The notes beneath the pieces were generated by a model, which saw nothing but the letters and a program-made list of their open reading frames with translations, was not told the origin of the DNA and made no database searches. Below are positions 8,561 through 18,271 of a stretch of DNA of 64,000 nucleotides, in pieces. Positions within the stretch are counted from its first letter, which is position 1. Each line of letters begins with the position of its first letter. The position numbers and the translations under genes are program-made. Location of the stretch: assembly GCF_001043055.1 (NCBI RefSeq), contig NZ_JYLF01000003.1, forward strand, positions 186,001-250,000, given 5' to 3'. This stretch comes from Pseudomonas weihenstephanensis (lineage in GTDB: Bacteria; Pseudomonadota; Gammaproteobacteria; Pseudomonadales; Pseudomonadaceae).

Positions 8561-8971
8561 GGATAACGCTGCGCATTGATCGGTAAGCCCAATGCTGAGC
8601 GGGAAGTTCCATATGGATATGGAGTACACGCAGGGTTACAGCTCCAGGGCATAGCTTTACTGGCGCGACACCCGGATGTTCAAGCATCGGATCGGTGCGG
8701 GTCTGGATGACTCAACGATCTTTAAAGCCAACGATGGCTGGTAAGCCCACACATTTAGCCCAAGCGGATTGGCTCAACAGCATAATCTTGCGCAGCCTCA
8801 GGGGGCGTGCGATGAAGCGGTTGTACGAAAAGGGCTTCCCGTATCTGAGTGAAAGCAGCTCGGGTGAGGACGGCATCTTGATGATAAAAGTGGTTCAGGT
8901 TGGGCAGGGGTATCTGTTCCCCTGAATCATCGGCACCTGTTACCGAGCTTCAAAGCCTTGGCAGATAGATA
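8561..8971. other. Gene-poor stretch, possible decayed gene
   Basis: No convincing gene is visible in these 411 bases. One plus-strand frame runs from GTG 8695 or ATG 8707 to 8925 (72-76 residues) without recognisable motifs. A different frame from about 8577 reads protein-like (for example REVPYGYGVHAGLQLQG) before stopping at about 8709. Switching frames within a short stretch, with no ribosome-binding site, suggests a remnant of a lost gene, but I cannot name its ancestor. Confidence 0.4.
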
Positions 8972-9008
8972 CAAAAAAGGCCCGTATCGTGAGATACGGG
9001 CCTTTTTC
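8972..9008. terminator. Bidirectional terminator downstream of rpmG
   Basis: AAAAAAGGCCCGTATC and GATACGGGCCTTTTT form a long perfect stem with a very short loop and an A-run/T-run on either side. It can end transcripts in both directions and closes the rpmB-rpmG unit. Confidence 0.9.
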
Positions 9009-9026
9009 GTAAAGAAGAAAAACCAA

Positions 9027-9182
9027 TTACTTGATTTTGGCTTCTTTGTAGATCACGTGCTTGCGAACCCGCGGATCGAATTTTTTGATTTCGATTTTGT
9101 CCGGAGTGGTGCGCTTGTTCTTATCAGTGGTGTAGAAATGGCCTGTACCAGCGCTCGACACCAAACGGATCAATTCACGCAT
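9027..9182 (-). CDS. rpmG: 50S ribosomal protein L33
   Basis: A 51-residue protein beginning [19 protein letters not shown] and ending [13 protein letters not shown], the standard gammaproteobacterial L33. This form lacks the four zinc-ligand cysteines, so it is the zinc-independent type. The gene lies 11 bp after rpmB on the same strand, the usual rpmB-rpmG pair, and GGAGC precedes its ATG. L33 sits near the tRNA exit site of the large ribosomal subunit. Confidence 0.97.
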   Translation of the reverse strand: MRELIRLVSSAGTGHFYTTDKNKRTTPDKIEIKKFDPRVRKHVIYKEAKIK

Positions 9183-9193
9183 GATTAGCTCCT

Positions 9194-9427
9194 TTAGATC
9201 TTGCCAGCACGGCGGATTTCGGCCAGCACGACAGTAATGCCACGCTTGTCGATGATACGCATGCCTTTGGCAGATACGCGCAGACGCACGAAACGTTTCT
9301 CTTCTTCAACCCAGAAGCGGTGATGCTGCAGGTTCGGCAGGAAACGACGACGGGTTTTGTTATTTGCGTGGGAAATGTTATTCCCAGTCACCGGACCCTT
9401 ACCGGTAACTTGACAGACTCTCGACAT
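9194..9427 (-). CDS. rpmB: 50S ribosomal protein L28
   Basis: A 77-residue protein starting [19 protein letters not shown] with the family pattern [13 protein letters not shown] and [19 protein letters not shown]. Length and sequence are those of bacterial L28, a component of the large subunit. It is the first gene of rpmB-rpmG. A strong promoter and a structured leader of about 140 nt lie upstream. Confidence 0.98.
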   Translation of the reverse strand: MSRVCQVTGKGPVTGNNISHANNKTRRRFLPNLQHHRFWVEEEKRFVRLRVSAKGMRIIDKRGITVVLAEIRRAGKI

Positions 9428-9509
9428 GCCTCAGCCCTCTAAAACCACATGCCCAACCCGGCATGGGTTGGCCGCTTAATCTCTCAGTCATTTGGCGCTA
9501 GGCGCCGCG

Positions 9510-9566
9510 TTTCTTTAAGGGTCTTACCGGTTACGCCTACAAACGAAGGAACCGGGCCCTTAGAAA
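9510..9566 (-). promoter_or_regulatory. Layered stem-loop in the rpmB mRNA leader
   Basis: On the minus-strand transcript, UUUCUAAGGG (9566-9557) can pair with CCCUUAAAGAAA (9521-9510, two-nt bulge). Inside it, CCGGUU (9555-9550) pairs with AACCGG (9532-9527), and CCU/AGG can close the apical loop. The predicted start of transcription is about 9570, so the stem begins almost at the RNA 5' end. A second hairpin, CCAACCC/GGGTTGG at 9453-9471, lies 26 nt before the start codon. Together they could be an autoregulatory site for a ribosomal protein or a stabilising 5' structure. Confidence 0.5.
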
Positions 9567-9576
9567 AGAGCGCTGC

Positions 9577-9605
9577 TTTATACCAGAAAGACTAAAGAGC
9601 AACAA
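9577..9605 (-). promoter_or_regulatory. Sigma-70 promoter for rpmB-rpmG
   Basis: Read on the minus strand: -35 TTGTTG (9605-9600), a 17-nt spacer, then -10 TATAAA (9582-9577) preceded by TGG, an extended -10. It is about 150 bp upstream of rpmB. Confidence 0.6.
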
Positions 9606-9942
9606 CATGCAGTGTGATTTGCATCGATAAATAAAGGCGGCATTCTAACGGCAATCCGCCCTGATGCCTATGCCAGACTGGGTCTTGCCGCTCGTCGCAA
9701 GATGAAAGGTTTCAGGGGGCGGATACCCGTGCAATTGGCTCAGAGGCCTCGCCGGTGGATGCCAGGGTCATCCTTGAGCGAGCAGAAAAGGAGGGTTGCG
9801 CGGCCCTGAAAGGGTGTTTTCGAAGTGATTAAAGGGAACGGGCTACGCTTAAAAGTAGTCATTTGGTCACCAGAACACTAGGGTAGGCCCTTTTCCAGAC
9901 TGCATACGCAGATGGGCCAACGACTTGCAAAGGAAACCGACT
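9606..9942. other. Intergenic region upstream of the peptide-binding protein gene
   Basis: This region lies between the divergent rpmB and solute-binding protein genes. No open frame with gene-like features and no RNA gene is visible. A purine-rich ribosome-binding site, AAAGGAAA (9930-9937), lies just before the ATG at 9943. I could not pick out a convincing promoter for the plus-strand gene. Confidence 0.5.
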
Positions 9943-11529
9943 ATGCGCCTCGCTGCCGCCCCGTTATTGCTCACTTTTTGTTTGGCGCCGTTGGCGCACG
10001 CTGCCACATTGAGCGTGTGCACCGAGGCAAGCCCTGAAGGGTTTGATGTGGTGCAGTACAACTCGCTCAGCACCACTAATGCGTCGGCAGACGTGCTGAT
10101 GAACCGCTTGGTGGACTTTGACGCCCAGGCCGGGAAGTTAGTGCCCAGCCTGGCGCAAAGCTGGTCAGTGTCCCCTGACGGCCTTGAGTACACCTTCAAG
10201 TTGCGCCCTGGGGTTAAATTTCACACCACCGCGTATTTCACCCCGACGCGTGAGTTGAGCGCCGAGGATGTGCGTTTCAGCTTTGAGCGCATGCTCGACC
10301 CGGCCAATGCGTGGCACAAAATTGCGCAAAGTGGCTTCCCGCATGCGCAGTCCTTGCAGTTGCCCCAACTGATCAAAAAAATCGAAACCCCGGACGCGCA
10401 AACTGTTCGCTTTACGCTTGCGCACCCGGACTCCACGTTTCTGCCTGCGCTGAGCATGGGCTTTGCCTCGATTTATTCAGCGGAGTACGCCGACAAGTTG
10501 CTCAAGGCCGGCACGCCCGAGTTGATGAACAGTCAGCCGATTGGTACGGGGCCGTTTGTGTTCACGCGTTTCCAAAAAGATGCCGTGGTGCGTTATAAGG
10601 CCAACCCGGACTACTTTGCGGGCAAGCCTGCAGTGGACGGGCTGATTTACGCGATTACCCCGGATGCCAACGTGAGGCTGCAAAAGCTGCGGCGTAATGA
10701 GTGCCAGATTGCACTGTCGCCCAAGCCACTGGATGTGGACGCGGCGACGAAAGACCCGGCCTTGAAAGTTGCTCAAACCCCCGCGTTTATGACCGCTTTT
10801 GTGGCCATAAACAGCCAGCACCCGCCGTTGGACAAGCCTGAGGTGCGTCAGGCCATTAACTTGGCGTTTGATCGCGACACTTACCTCAAGGCGGTCTTTG
10901 AAAACAGCGCGCAAGCGGCCAACGGTATTTACCCGGCGACCACGTGGGGGTATGCCAAACAGTTGCCGGGCTATACCCATGATCCGCAAAAGGCCCGCGA
11001 TTTGCTGGCTAAAGCAGGTCTTAAGGACGGTTTCAGTACCACCATTTGGACCCGACCCACGGGCAGTGTGCTGAACCCTAACCCGAGCCTGGGCGCACAG
11101 TTGTTGCAGGCGGACTTGGCCAAGGTCGGGATCAAGGCAGATATTCGCGTGATCGAATGGGGCGAATTGATTCGCCGGGCCAAAGCGGGCGAACACGATT
11201 TGCTGTTTATGGGCTGGGCGGGTGACAACGGTGACCCGGATAACTTTTTGACGCCGCAGTTCTCGTGTGCAGCGGTGAAATCCGGGACCAATTTTGCGCG
11301 CTATTGCGACAAGACGCTGGACAGCCTGATCAGCGAGGGCAAAACCCTGAGCGACCAGGACAAGCGCAGTGCGCTGTATCAGAAGGCTCAGGGACTGATT
11401 CAGCAGCAAGCGGTGTGGTTGCCGCTGGCGCATCCAACGGCCTACGCACTTACCCGTAAAGACGTACAGGGTTATCAGGTGAGTCCGTTTGGTCGCCAGG
11501 ACTTTTCGACAGTGAGTGTTAAGCCTTAA
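9943..11529 (+). CDS. ABC transporter substrate-binding protein, family 5 (DppA-like)
   Basis: A 528-residue periplasmic binding protein. The signal peptide is MRLAAAPLLLTFCLAPLAHA with cleavage before ATLSVC. SBP family 5 features follow: NRLVDFD, AQSWSVSPDGLEYTFKLRPG and SAEDVRFSFERMLDP, and later MGWAGDNGDPDNF. Family members bind di- or oligopeptides, and DppA also binds heme. No permease or ATPase genes are adjacent: the next gene, radC, converges only 3 bp away. It must therefore serve a transporter encoded elsewhere, as the matching gene in P. aeruginosa next to rpmB-rpmG is thought to do. The start was set at ATG 9943 because it follows AAAGGA and begins the signal peptide. Confidence 0.88.
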   Translation: MRLAAAPLLLTFCLAPLAHAATLSVCTEASPEGFDVVQYNSLSTTNASADVLMNRLVDFDAQAGKLVPSLAQSWSVSPDGLEYTFKLRPGVKFHTTAYFTPTRELSAEDVRFSFERMLDPANAWHKIAQSGFPHAQSLQLPQLIKKIETPDAQTVRFTLAHPDSTFLPALSMGFASIYSAEYADKLLKAGTPELMNSQPIGTGPFVFTRFQKDAVVRYKANPDYFAGKPAVDGLIYAITPDANVRLQKLRRNECQIALSPKPLDVDAATKDPALKVAQTPAFMTAFVAINSQHPPLDKPEVRQAINLAFDRDTYLKAVFENSAQAANGIYPATTWGYAKQLPGYTHDPQKARDLLAKAGLKDGFSTTIWTRPTGSVLNPNPSLGAQLLQADLAKVGIKADIRVIEWGELIRRAKAGEHDLLFMGWAGDNGDPDNFLTPQFSCAAVKSGTNFARYCDKTLDSLISEGKTLSDQDKRSALYQKAQGLIQQQAVWLPLAHPTAYALTRKDVQGYQVSPFGRQDFSTVSVKP

Positions 11530-11532
11530 GCC

Positions 11533-12207
11533 TCACATCCAGCCGTGCTCGACCATTGAGAGCGGCTCGCCGTCACCGACAATGAAATGGTCGAGCACCC
11601 GCACCTCGATCAGATCCAGCGCCTCTGTGAGGCGTTGGGTCAGGGTGCGGTCGGCCTCGCTGGGGTCTGTGATACCCGAGGGGTGGTTGTGACAAAAAAT
11701 CACCGCTGCTGCGTTGTGCACCAGGGCGCGCTTGACCACTTGGCGGGGGTACACGCTGGCGCTGTCGATAGAGCCTCGAAACAGCACCTCAAAGGCCAGC
11801 ATGCGATGTTTTGAGTCCATAAACAGGCAGCCAAAGACTTCGTGGGGTTCGTGGCGCAGCAGTGCTTTGAGGTAGTCGCGCACCGCTTGCGGGCTCTCAA
11901 GTGCTGAGTCGCGACGCAGCCGTTCTGCCAGGTGTCGGCGACCCATTTCCAGCACTGCCTGCAACTGGCTGAACTTGGCGGGCCCCAGTCCAAGTTGGCG
12001 ACTGAACGACCCCAGGTCGGCTTCAAGCAATGCGCGCAGGCTGCCGAACTCAGCCAGCAAATGGCGGGCTAAATCCACGGCACTTTTGCCCGAAACACCG
12101 GTGCGCAGGAAGATTGCCAGCAGTTCTGCGTCTGAAAGACTGGATGATCCCAGCGCTAAAAGTTTCTCCCGCGGACGCTCCGCTGCGGGCCAGTCTTTAA
12201 TGCTCAT
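11533..12207 (-). CDS. radC: RadC family protein (JAMM/MPN domain)
   Basis: A 224-residue protein. The N-terminal part (about residues 20-85) has a helix-hairpin-helix-like region with [19 protein letters not shown]. The C-terminal MPN domain carries the metal-binding JAMM motif [14 protein letters not shown]. The name comes from an old link to DNA repair that was later shown to be caused by recG in E. coli; the biochemical role is unresolved. The ATG at 12207 has GGAG 5 nt upstream; a GTG 6 nt earlier lacks such spacing. The gene is divergent from coaBC. Confidence 0.93.
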   Translation of the reverse strand: MSIKDWPAAERPREKLLALGSSSLSDAELLAIFLRTGVSGKSAVDLARHLLAEFGSLRALLEADLGSFSRQLGLGPAKFSQLQAVLEMGRRHLAERLRRDSALESPQAVRDYLKALLRHEPHEVFGCLFMDSKHRMLAFEVLFRGSIDSASVYPRQVVKRALVHNAAAVIFCHNHPSGITDPSEADRTLTQRLTEALDLIEVRVLDHFIVGDGEPLSMVEHGWM

Positions 12208-12330
12208 AACCACTCCATGTTCTGTGAGCGCCGCTGTTCCATAGCAGGCGCTGTGTTATCTTAGCCCATCATTTTTGCGTGGCATTTGGCCATTTTCCGC
12301 GCAGTCCTCATCGAACTAAAAGGCAGGCCT

Positions 12331-13539
12331 ATGCAGCGGCTGTATCGAAAACGCATCGTTTTGGGCGTCGGCGGCGGCATTGCTGCCTACAAGAGTGCAG
12401 AGCTGGTTCGCCGCTTACTGGATCAAGGCGCTGAAGTGCGGGTGGTGATGACCCAAGGCGGCAGCGAGTTCATCACCCCTTTGACCATGCAAGCGTTGTC
12501 CGGGCATCCGGTTCATCTGGACCTGCTCGACCCTGCGGCTGAAGCCGCGATGGGGCATATCGAGCTGGCCAAATGGGCTGATCTGGTGCTGATCGCGCCT
12601 GCAACGGCCGACTTGATCGCCCGCCTGGCTCAAGGCATTGCCAATGACCTGCTGACCACCGTGGTGCTCGCCACAGACGCTACCGTGGCCATCGCACCGG
12701 CGATGAACCAGGCCATGTGGCGTGATCAGGCTACCCAAGCCAACACACAGTTGCTCCAGAGCCGTGGGGTGAAGGTCTTCGGGCCAGCCTCTGGCAGCCA
12801 GGCCTGTGGCGACGTGGGTTTTGGTCGCATGCTTGAAGCTGGCGATCTGGTCAGTTGTGCGGCTGAGTGCTTCCAGCGTCAGATTCTGACCGGCAAGCAT
12901 GTGCTGATTACGGCGGGGCCGACGCAGGAAAACATCGACCCGGTGCGTTACATAACCAACCACAGCTCGGGGAAAATGGGCTTTGCTCTGGCCGAAGCTG
13001 CCGTAGAAGCGGGTGCTCGCGTCACGTTGATTACTGGCCCGGTACATTTGCCTACGCCGGACCGCGTCACCCGTATTGATGTCGTCAGTGCGCGCGACAT
13101 GCTGGCAGCGTGTGAAGCCGCGATCCCGTGCGACGTGTTTATCGCGTCCGCAGCCGTCGCGGATTACCGCCCGGAAGTAGTAGCCCCGCAAAAACTCAAG
13201 AAAGACCCTACGAGTGGTGACGGCCTGTTGCTGCAAATGGTGCGCAATCCAGACATTCTGGCCACCATTGCTTCACGTCCTGATCGCCCTTTTAGTGTCG
13301 GCTTCGCTGCCGAAACCGAGCACTTGCTTGATTACGCGGCACGCAAGCTGAAAGACAAAAACCTCGACCTGATTGTGGCCAACGATGTGGCTAACCCCAG
13401 CATTGGTTTCAACAGCGAGGAAAATGCGTGCAGCGTGATTGATCGCCAGCTACACGCCACCGTATTTGCTCAGACCAGCAAGGGCAAAATTGCCCGTCAG
13501 TTGGTTACTTTTATCGCCGAACGTCTGAACCAGGTTTAA
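12331..13539 (+). CDS. coaBC: Bifunctional phosphopantothenoylcysteine decarboxylase / phosphopantothenate-cysteine ligase
   Basis: A 402-residue fusion for two consecutive steps of coenzyme A synthesis. Residues 1 to about 185 are the FMN-dependent decarboxylase (CoaC) with PAMNQAMW and the catalytic Cys in [14 protein letters not shown]. The remainder is the CTP-dependent ligase (CoaB), with [20 protein letters not shown] and [11 protein letters not shown]. The start at ATG 12331 gives [20 protein letters not shown], the usual beginning. dut follows after 5 bp, and the coaBC-dut-algC-argB order is a standard Pseudomonas arrangement. Confidence 0.97.
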   Translation: MQRLYRKRIVLGVGGGIAAYKSAELVRRLLDQGAEVRVVMTQGGSEFITPLTMQALSGHPVHLDLLDPAAEAAMGHIELAKWADLVLIAPATADLIARLAQGIANDLLTTVVLATDATVAIAPAMNQAMWRDQATQANTQLLQSRGVKVFGPASGSQACGDVGFGRMLEAGDLVSCAAECFQRQILTGKHVLITAGPTQENIDPVRYITNHSSGKMGFALAEAAVEAGARVTLITGPVHLPTPDRVTRIDVVSARDMLAACEAAIPCDVFIASAAVADYRPEVVAPQKLKKDPTSGDGLLLQMVRNPDILATIASRPDRPFSVGFAAETEHLLDYAARKLKDKNLDLIVANDVANPSIGFNSEENACSVIDRQLHATVFAQTSKGKIARQLVTFIAERLNQV

Positions 13540-13544
13540 CTCGT

Positions 13545-14000
13545 ATGCACGCTTTGCAAGCCAAAATCCTTGATCCACGCATTGGAAACGAATTCCCGCT
13601 GCCGCAATACGCCACGCCCGGCTCGGCCGGTCTGGACCTGCGCGCCATGCTTGAACAAGACACCGTTCTGGAGCCGGGCCAAACCCTGTTGATCCCCACC
13701 GGTCTGTCTGTCTACATCGGCGACCCTGGCCTGGCGGCGCTGATTTTGCCGCGCTCGGGCCTGGGCCATAAGCACGGTATTGTGCTGGGCAACCTGGTGG
13801 GCCTGATCGACTCGGACTATCAAGGTGAGTTGATGGTGTCGTGCTGGAACCGTGGCCAGACGGCTTTCAATATCGCAGTGGGCGAGCGTATTGCTCAGTT
13901 GGTGCTCGTGCCGGTGGTGCAAGCGCACTTTGAATTGGTTGAGGAATTTGACGAAAGTCAGCGCGGCGCAGGTGGTTTTGGCCATTCCGGCAGCCTCTAA
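13545..14000 (+). CDS. dut: dUTP diphosphatase (dUTPase)
   Basis: A 151-residue trimeric dUTPase. All five family motifs are present in order: [43 protein letters not shown] and [10 protein letters not shown] at the C-terminus. It hydrolyses dUTP to dUMP, keeping uracil out of DNA and feeding dTMP synthesis. It is translationally close to coaBC (5 bp). Confidence 0.97.
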   Translation: MHALQAKILDPRIGNEFPLPQYATPGSAGLDLRAMLEQDTVLEPGQTLLIPTGLSVYIGDPGLAALILPRSGLGHKHGIVLGNLVGLIDSDYQGELMVSCWNRGQTAFNIAVGERIAQLVLVPVVQAHFELVEEFDESQRGAGGFGHSGSL

Positions 14001-14304
14001 CTATGCTGCATCAGGTCGGGCGCCCTGCCCGACCTGAACTGATCGCGTGGTAATTCAGGATGAAGCTCGCGCCCTTGTTGTCTCCGTTTTCATTGCCTGC
14101 ACCCATGGCGGCCCTCTGCCATGCGGCCCGTGATGCCAATTGGCCTCTCGAACTCTCGCGACAAAACACCGTCCAAACCTTCAGTTTGTGTTCGACCCCG
14201 TGTATCGCAGGGGCGTTTTTACGCCGTGTAGCGCGGTCGACTTTTGTATGGCTGAGCATTTCAGCGCATGCCCCAAATTCCCTGAAAGTGGAGTACCTCT
14301 TGTA
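14001..14304. other. dut-algC intergenic region with GC-rich hairpin
   Basis: This stretch is 304 bases with no supported gene. AGGTCGGGC (14013-14021) and GCCCGACCT (14027-14035) form a perfect 9-bp hairpin with a 5-nt loop directly after dut; there is no T-run, so it is a weak terminator or a processing/stability element. The frame of algC stays open upstream to about 14140, but without a ribosome-binding site or homologue-like sequence. I found no convincing AlgR or AlgU site. Confidence 0.5.
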
Positions 14305-15702
14305 ATGACTAGCCCATCTGCGGTCGCACCTGCATTTCCTGACAGCATTTTTCGCGCATACGACATCAGAGGCGTAGTGCCGAAGACGCTGACCGCAGAA
14401 ACCGCCTACTGGATCGGGCGTGCCATCGGCGCTGAGAGCCTGGCCAAGAATGAGCGGAATGTGTCGGTGGGCCGTGACGGGCGGCTTTCCGGGCCTGAGC
14501 TGGTGGCGCAATTGATTCAAGGCGTGGCCGACAGTGGTTGCCATGTCAGCGACGTGGGGCTGGTGCCAACGCCGGCGCTGTATTACGCGGCCAATGTGTT
14601 GGCCGGCAAGTCCGGGGTGATGCTTACGGGCAGCCATAACCCTTCGGATTACAACGGTTTCAAGATCGTGATTGCAGGCGATACGCTGGCCAATGAGCAA
14701 ATTCAGGCCCTGCACACACGTCTTAAAACCCATGATCTGACGTGGGGCCAAGGCAGCATTGCCCAGGTCGAGATTCTTGAGCCGTATGCTAAGCACATTA
14801 CGGGCGATATCCAGTTGGCCAAGCGTTTGAAGGTGGTGGTCGATTGTGGCAACGGCGCTGCGGGTGTGATCGCGCCACAACTGATCGAAGCGCTGAACTG
14901 CGAAGTGATCCCGTTGTTTTGCGAGGTGGATGGCAACTTTCCCAACCATCACCCGGACCCTGGCAAGCCGGAAAACCTGGTGGACTTGATCGCCAAGGTC
15001 AAGGAAGTGAACGCCGACTTGGGCCTGGCGTTTGACGGCGATGGCGACCGTGTCGGTGTCGTGACCAACACGGGCACTATGGTGTTCCCGGACCGCTTGC
15101 TCATGCTGTTTGCGCAGGACGTTTTGGTGCGCAACCCGGCGGCTGAAATCATCTTCGACGTGAAATGCACGCGTCGCTTGATCCCGCTCATCAAGGAATA
15201 TGGCGGCCACCCACTGATGTGGAAGACCGGTCATTCGTTAATCAAAAAGAAAATGAAAGAAACCGGCGCGTTGCTGGCCGGTGAAATGAGCGGGCACATC
15301 TTTTTCAAAGAGCGCTGGTTCGGTTTTGATGACGGTATTTACAGCGCGGCACGCCTGCTGGAGATCCTCAGCAAGCGTGAAGAGCGCGCCGAAGAGCTGT
15401 TTGCCGCATTCCCCAACGATATTTCGACCCCTGAGATCAATATCGATGTGACGGATGAGAGCAAATTCAGCATTATTAGCGCCCTGCACGACGCCCAATG
15501 GGGTGAAGCCGCCGAGCTGACCACCATTGATGGTGTGCGGGTCGACTACCCACACGGCTGGGGCCTGGTTCGCGCATCCAATACCACGCCGGTGCTGGTG
15601 CTGCGATTTGAGGCCGATACCGAGGCCGAACTGCAACGCATCAAGGATGTTTTCCACGCTCAACTCAAGCGTGTGGCACCTGATCTCCCTCTACCGTTTT
15701 GA
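14305..15702 (+). CDS. algC: Phosphomannomutase/phosphoglucomutase
   Basis: A 465-residue alpha-D-phosphohexomutase. The phosphoserine loop TGSHNPSDYNG places the catalytic Ser at about residue 110, the metal loop is DGDGDRVG, the sugar-binding loop is GEMSGHIFF, and the C-terminal phosphate-binding segment is RASNTTPVLVLRFEA. AlgC interconverts the 1- and 6-phosphates of mannose and glucose, supplying precursors for LPS, alginate and other polysaccharides. The ATG at 14305 has GTGGAG about 10 nt upstream and matches the 463-residue P. aeruginosa enzyme in length. Confidence 0.96.
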   Translation: MTSPSAVAPAFPDSIFRAYDIRGVVPKTLTAETAYWIGRAIGAESLAKNERNVSVGRDGRLSGPELVAQLIQGVADSGCHVSDVGLVPTPALYYAANVLAGKSGVMLTGSHNPSDYNGFKIVIAGDTLANEQIQALHTRLKTHDLTWGQGSIAQVEILEPYAKHITGDIQLAKRLKVVVDCGNGAAGVIAPQLIEALNCEVIPLFCEVDGNFPNHHPDPGKPENLVDLIAKVKEVNADLGLAFDGDGDRVGVVTNTGTMVFPDRLLMLFAQDVLVRNPAAEIIFDVKCTRRLIPLIKEYGGHPLMWKTGHSLIKKKMKETGALLAGEMSGHIFFKERWFGFDDGIYSAARLLEILSKREERAEELFAAFPNDISTPEINIDVTDESKFSIISALHDAQWGEAAELTTIDGVRVDYPHGWGLVRASNTTPVLVLRFEADTEAELQRIKDVFHAQLKRVAPDLPLPF

Positions 15703-15727
15703 TCGACTTGTTCTACCGGAGCCCTGA

Positions 15728-16633
<906 letters not shown>

Positions 16634-16641
16634 ACCGTATT

Positions 16642-16682
16642 AAAAAGGCCCCGTGCGCAGATTCCGCACGGGGCCTTTTTTG
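16642..16682. terminator. Terminator between convergent argB and pyrE
   Basis: AAAAAGGCCCCGTGCG and CGCACGGGGCCTTTTT form a long perfect stem with a short loop and an A-run and T-run on the two flanks, so it can serve both convergent genes. Confidence 0.92.
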
Positions 16683-16693
16683 TGGGCGGCGGG

Positions 16694-17335
16694 TTAGATC
16701 CCGTACTGCGCCCGATACGCTTCAACGGCAGGAAGGTGTTGCTTGAGCTGGTCGTCGTCGGCCAGAAATTGCAGAACCTGGGTCAACGAAACGATGCTGA
16801 CAACAGGAATGCCGAAGTCGCGCTCGACTTCCTGAATGGCTGAAAGCTCGCCATTGCCACGTTCCTGGCGGTTAAGTGCGATTAGCACGCCCGCTGCTTT
16901 GGCGTTTTGCGAGGCAATGATTTGCATGACTTCGCGGATAGCGGTGCCAGCAGTAATCACGTCGTCGATGATCAAAATGTCGCCTTCGAGCGGGGAGCCT
17001 ACGAGGCTGCCACCTTCGCCGTGGGCTTTCGCTTCTTTGCGGTTGAAGCACCACGGCACGTCACGTTCGTGATGTTCGGCCAGGGCTACAGCGGTTGTTG
17101 CGGCCAAAGGAATACCTTTGTAAGCCGGGCCAAACAGCACGTCGAAAGGAATACCGCTGTCTGCGATGGCGGCAGCATAAAAGCGCCCCAGTTGAGCCAG
17201 CGCAGAGCCGGTGTTGAACAGGCCGGCATTGAAGAAGTAAGGACTGGTGCGCCCGGACTTCAAGGTGAACTCGCCGAAGCGCAAAACGCCGCGATCGATG
17301 GCAAAACGGATGAAATCGCGCTGATACGCTTGCAT
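16694..17335 (-). CDS. pyrE: Orotate phosphoribosyltransferase
   Basis: A 213-residue enzyme of pyrimidine synthesis that joins orotate to PRPP to give OMP. The PRPP-binding motif [10 protein letters not shown] is clear (about residues 123-132), and [15 protein letters not shown] near the N-terminus is the family's orotate-binding segment. It is divergent from crc with 82 bp between the start codons, an arrangement conserved in Pseudomonas. A perfect palindrome lies in that gap. Confidence 0.97.
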   Translation of the reverse strand: MQAYQRDFIRFAIDRGVLRFGEFTLKSGRTSPYFFNAGLFNTGSALAQLGRFYAAAIADSGIPFDVLFGPAYKGIPLAATTAVALAEHHERDVPWCFNRKEAKAHGEGGSLVGSPLEGDILIIDDVITAGTAIREVMQIIASQNAKAAGVLIALNRQERGNGELSAIQEVERDFGIPVVSIVSLTQVLQFLADDDQLKQHLPAVEAYRAQYGI

Positions 17336-17379
17336 GAAAAAAGCCCCTGATACCGCGGATTTAGCTAAATAGTAAGACG

Positions 17380-17396
17380 GCGTGTATCATACACGC
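17380..17396. promoter_or_regulatory. Perfect 17-bp palindrome between pyrE and crc
   Basis: GCGTGTAT (17380-17387), one central base, then ATACACGC (17389-17396). It is 21 bp before the crc start and 44 bp before the pyrE start, so it could be an operator for either gene or a hairpin in the crc leader RNA. Confidence 0.5.
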
Positions 17397-17417
17397 ACGT
17401 GATTTTTGGGGCCATTT

Positions 17418-18197
17418 ATGCGGATCATCAGTGTGAACGTTAATGGCATTCAGACGGCAGTCGAGCGCGGTTTGCTCAGTTGGCTGCAAGCTCAGAATGC
17501 CGACGTTATTTGCCTGCAGGACACCCGCGCCTCCGCCTTTGAATTGGACGATCCGGCCTACCAGCTGGATGGCTACTTTCTTTATGCCTGCGAAGCTGAA
17601 GTCCCTGCCCAAGGCGGTGTGGCTTTGTATTCGCGGTTGCAACCGAAAGCGGTCATTACTGGGCTCGGCTTCGAAACCGCCGATCGCTACGGGCGCTACC
17701 TGCAAGCCGATTTCGATAAGGTCAGCATCGCGACCTTGCTGCTCCCTTCGGGGCAGAACGGCGATGAAGACTTGAATCAAAAATTCAAGTTGATGGACGA
17801 CTTCGCACGCTACCTGGACAAGCAGCGTCGCAAGCGTCGTGAGTACATCTACTGCGGTTCGCTGTATGTGGCGCAGCAGAAGCTCGATATTAAAAACTGG
17901 CGTGACAGCCAGCAGTCTCCTGGTTTCCTGGCGCCTGAGCGGGCCTGGATGGATGAGATTGTCGGCAACATGGGCTATGTCGATGCCCTGCGTGAAGTCA
18001 GCCGTGAAGGTGATCAGTACAGCTGGTGGCCGGATAACGAACAGGCTGAAATGCTCAACCTTGGCTGGCGTTTTGACTACCAGTTGCTCACACCCGGCTT
18101 GCGCCGTTTTGTGCGCAGTGCGCGTATGCCGCGCCAGCCACGCTTCTCGCAGCATGCGCCATTGATCGTGGACTACGACTGGACACTGACGATCTAA
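17418..18197 (+). CDS. crc: Catabolite repression control protein Crc
   Basis: A 259-residue protein of the exonuclease III/endonuclease-phosphatase fold, starting MRIISVNVNGIQTAVERG. Crc has no demonstrated nuclease activity. It partners with Hfq at A-rich sites to block translation of catabolic mRNAs, and is released by CrcZ-type small RNAs. Length and sequence match Pseudomonas Crc closely. The gene converges on DUF4870 across a terminator at 18214-18253. Confidence 0.96.
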   Translation: MRIISVNVNGIQTAVERGLLSWLQAQNADVICLQDTRASAFELDDPAYQLDGYFLYACEAEVPAQGGVALYSRLQPKAVITGLGFETADRYGRYLQADFDKVSIATLLLPSGQNGDEDLNQKFKLMDDFARYLDKQRRKRREYIYCGSLYVAQQKLDIKNWRDSQQSPGFLAPERAWMDEIVGNMGYVDALREVSREGDQYSWWPDNEQAEMLNLGWRFDYQLLTPGLRRFVRSARMPRQPRFSQHAPLIVDYDWTLTI

Positions 18198-18213
18198 GTG
18201 TCTTGTTCGCCTT

Positions 18214-18253
18214 AAAAAAATGCCCGTATCCAAGGATACGGGCATTTTTTTTG
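18214..18253. terminator. Bidirectional terminator after crc
   Basis: AAAAAAATGCCCGTATCC pairs with GGATACGGGCATTTTTTTT over a very short loop, with A and T runs on the flanks. Confidence 0.92.
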
Positions 18254-18271
18254 CTGCAAGCGACAGGCTGC

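Noticed and set aside
10477..11433. Antisense frame (318 residues) over the peptide-binding protein gene
   Set aside because: Composition typical of a shadow frame and no start signals.
14140..14304. N-terminal extension of AlgC by 55 residues
   Set aside because: The extension has Cys-rich, unstructured sequence and only a TTG start without a ribosome-binding site; the ATG at 14305 gives the known length.
14011..15234. Long antisense frame (407 residues) over algC
   Set aside because: No family features; algC on the other strand is complete and conserved.
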